Shown here: positions 6,821-7,875 of the stretch, piece by piece
Layout: each line of letters begins with the position of its first letter
How positions within the stretch are numbered: position 1 is the first letter of the stretch
Assembly: GCA_026982175.1 (NCBI GenBank)
Contig: JALSHP010000380.1
Coordinates: forward strand, 1-7,875
DNA length: 7,875 nucleotides
Origin: Campylobacteraceae bacterium
GTDB taxonomy: Bacteria > Campylobacterota > Campylobacteria > Campylobacterales > Sulfurovaceae
Direction of reading: 5' to 3'
Notes under the pieces: model-generated
What the model was told of the DNA's origin: nothing
Seen by the model: only the letters and a program-made list of their open reading frames with translations
The model's database searches: none
Position numbers and translations under genes: made by a program

Positions 6821-7597
6821 CTATTTAAACTGCAATGCCAATCCTGCGAGTTTCCACACTTTATTTTCAGTGATGTACTGTTGTTTAAAATATAGATTTT
6901 GTTTTCCCAAAGGATAGTATCCTGCAAGGGTTAATATGCCATTTTTAGCCACATTGAGCGTTGTTAATTTAGGAGTAACTTTGTCCAAAGGAAGAAAGTC
7001 TATCTTTTTTTCTACAAAGATACCATAGGCTTTTCTAAGTTTCGTGCTATTGGTCTCTTTTTGCCATCGTTGTGAGAGGCTATTGTACAAAATTGTCATG
7101 TTGTTTTCTTTAACAGCTGTACCTAATGTATGCAAGGTAACACGTGCTAAAGTGGTGTAGGCATTCACAATTTTTTGTTGCTCTATCTCTTTTTTAGATA
7201 GGACTTTTTCTAAGGCAAAGATTTTCCAAGCACCATTTTCTTGTTTAAATTGTAGTTTTAGTGGTGAGGCAACCTTATCTTTTGTCACAACTGTTCCCTC
7301 TATGCTCCCTGTTTTTCCAAAGTTATTGGCGTTGAAGTCTAAAAGCCTTTTGTATCCCCATGTTATCTTTTGGTAGTCGCTTAATTTATAGTTGACCAAA
7401 TATTGGGCTAACTGTTCACGTGAGGTGTTTTTTTTAAAATCGTTTGCCAAATATTTTTCAGCCTTTGTGATGTTATGCTCTTTTTTAACCGTTGTAAAGA
7501 ATGCATCAGCGACATTGACCATAGAGAGTGTAATGTAGTAGTAAGCACCTAAGATACCCAGTGCAATTATTAATAGTAGTAATAGAAATTTTTTCAT
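6821..7597 (-). CDS. Membrane-anchored or exported protein of unknown function with two similar NTF2-like halves
   Basis: I do not recognise a named family. The 258-residue product begins MKK followed by a hydrophobic stretch at residues 4-21, with no lipobox, so it is either an uncleaved membrane anchor or a signal peptide. The rest would lie in the periplasm. The body appears to be two related modules, about 28-130 and 150-258. Each begins with a helical part (ADAFFTTVKKEHNITKAEKYL versus HTLGTAVKENNMTILYNSL). Each ends with strands and a similar closing motif (LQFKQENGAWKIFAL at 115-129 versus YFKQQYITENKVWKLAGL at 236-253). Helices followed by a sheet ending in a W-K strand resemble NTF2-like/DUF4878 domains, an inference from pattern only. 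AAGGT lies 5 bases before the ATG. It is transcribed alone, converging on galU. Real coding is well supported; function is unknown. Confidence 0.85.
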   Translation of the reverse strand: MKKFLLLLLIIALGILGAYYYITLSMVNVADAFFTTVKKEHNITKAEKYLANDFKKNTSREQLAQYLVNYKLSDYQKITWGYKRLLDFNANNFGKTGSIEGTVVTKDKVASPLKLQFKQENGAWKIFALEKVLSKKEIEQQKIVNAYTTLARVTLHTLGTAVKENNMTILYNSLSQRWQKETNSTKLRKAYGIFVEKKIDFLPLDKVTPKLTTLNVAKNGILTLAGYYPLGKQNLYFKQQYITENKVWKLAGLALQFK

Positions 7598-7623
7598 TAT
7601 TTACCTTATTTAATTTTAATATA

Positions 7624-7629
7624 ATTATA
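7624..7629 (-). promoter_or_regulatory. Predicted -10 box of the 258-residue gene
   Basis: Perfect TATAAT on the minus strand lies 26 bases before ATG 7597, giving a leader of about 20 bases that contains the AAGGT ribosome site at 7603-7607. There is no clear -35. An 11-base palindrome ACAAT-A-ATTGT (7629-7639) directly abuts it upstream. The stretch is almost pure A/T, so chance matches are likely. Confidence 0.45.
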
Positions 7630-7640
7630 CAATAATTGTT

Positions 7641-7658
7641 TAATTATATAGATAATTA
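7641..7658. repeat. Inverted repeat TAATTAT / ATAATTA upstream of the 258-residue gene
   Basis: Two perfect 7-base arms are separated by ATAG and lie about where the -35 region of the leftward promoter falls. The look is loosely reminiscent of AT-rich operators such as Fur boxes, but base composition alone makes such repeats common here, so this is only a candidate binding site. Confidence 0.25.
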
Positions 7659-7682
7659 TGATGGAAAATTTGGATTTTTTTA

Positions 7683-7711
7683 ACAGCAAAAGGATTTCTC
7701 CTTTACGCTGT
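7683..7711 (-). terminator. Hairpin just after the right-edge gene, GAAA loop, followed by an A-run
   Basis: In the minus-strand RNA, a 13-base arm (7711-7699) pairs with a 12-base arm (7694-7683). This gives 12 pairs including one G-U, one bulged U and a GAAA tetraloop. It starts 5 bases after the TAG at 7717. The same position on the plus-strand RNA would be an A-C mismatch, so the minus RNA folds better, in keeping with a 3'-end structure for that gene. It is followed by U and then seven A residues instead of a U-run. Confidence 0.6.
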
Positions 7712-7716
7712 AGAAG

Positions 7717-7875
7717 CTATTTGTAGATTTTAGCTTTCATATTTCTTGAGTATTGTTTGTCATTTTTATTATGACCATTCCATTCTAATTCAGCACCATA
7801 ATAAGTAGCAGTCTCTCCTACAAATTTAATGTTCATAAAGATAGGGTACTTTTCAGCAGAGATGCCTTTTCCTGT
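7717..7875 (-). CDS. C-terminal 52 residues of an unrecognised protein entering from the right edge
   Basis: The minus strand is open from the window edge to a TAG at 7717-7719. The 52 visible residues read like genuine protein: TGKGISAEKYPIFMNIKFV, then GETATYYGAELEWNGHNKND, then a basic end finishing in KIYK. Alternating polar and aromatic residues suggest beta strands. I cannot assign a family or location. A stable hairpin follows directly after the stop, as expected at a real gene end. It runs in the same direction as the 258-residue gene but is separated from it by 119 bases containing that hairpin and a promoter candidate, so the two are probably transcribed separately. Confidence 0.7.
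   Translation of the reverse strand, partial: TGKGISAEKYPIFMNIKFVGETATYYGAELEWNGHNKNDKQYSRNMKAKIYK

Noticed and set aside
6718..6927. Minus-strand open frame of 69 codons across the galU end
   Set aside because: It overlaps galU and the end of the 258-residue gene in another frame, and is a shadow of both.
1..7875. A CRISPR array, tRNA, mobile element or defence system
   Set aside because: No regularly spaced repeats, no tRNA-like structures, no transposase or integrase and no defence-type domains were seen on either strand.

Overview
The window is AT-rich DNA that looks chromosomal and most likely comes from a member of the Campylobacterota (epsilonproteobacteria such as Sulfurimonas, Sulfurovum or Arcobacter relatives). 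The basis is protein character recalled from memory: the glutamyl-tRNA synthetase resembles Helicobacter pylori GltX1 along its length, the glucose-6-phosphate isomerase is the short form of about 410 residues found in that phylum, and GalU has Helicobacter-type length and motifs. No search was run, and the genus cannot be fixed from the sequence.

Left part (1-3169, minus strand): a two-gene exopolysaccharide or capsule export operon. An outer-membrane polysaccharide export lipoprotein (Wza/OPX type, TTG start) is followed 10 bases later by a Wzc-type inner-membrane co-polymerase fused to a cytoplasmic tyrosine autokinase. The kinase gene runs off the left edge only a few residues short of its expected tyrosine-rich tail. 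Together the pair would set chain length and carry polymer across the envelope.

Middle (3170-3355): a 186-base divergent intergenic region with a TATAAT-like -10 box in each direction. A perfect 6+1+6 inverted repeat directly abuts the rightward -10.

Centre (3356-6797, plus strand): a tight operon gltX-pgi-galU. gltX and pgi are 3 bases apart, and pgi and galU overlap by 8 bases. Pgi links fructose-6-phosphate to glucose-6-phosphate, and GalU makes UDP-glucose from glucose-1-phosphate. The operon therefore supplies sugar-nucleotide precursors of the kind used by the divergent export system. The connecting phosphoglucomutase is not in the window.

Right part (6795-7875): galU converges on a gene for a membrane-anchored or exported protein of unknown function, built from two similar halves that look like NTF2-like domains. 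Upstream of it lies an AT-rich promoter region of about 120 bases. The last 52 codons of another unrecognised minus-strand gene enter from the right edge. Perfect or near-perfect hairpins lie after galU and after this last gene. Both are followed by A-runs rather than the U-runs of ordinary intrinsic terminators.

I found no CRISPR array, RNA gene, insertion sequence or phage gene, and no convincing new multi-gene system. The most interesting points are small ones: the A-tailed hairpins, the operator-like palindrome, the duplicated-domain protein and the apparently lost zinc site in GltX.
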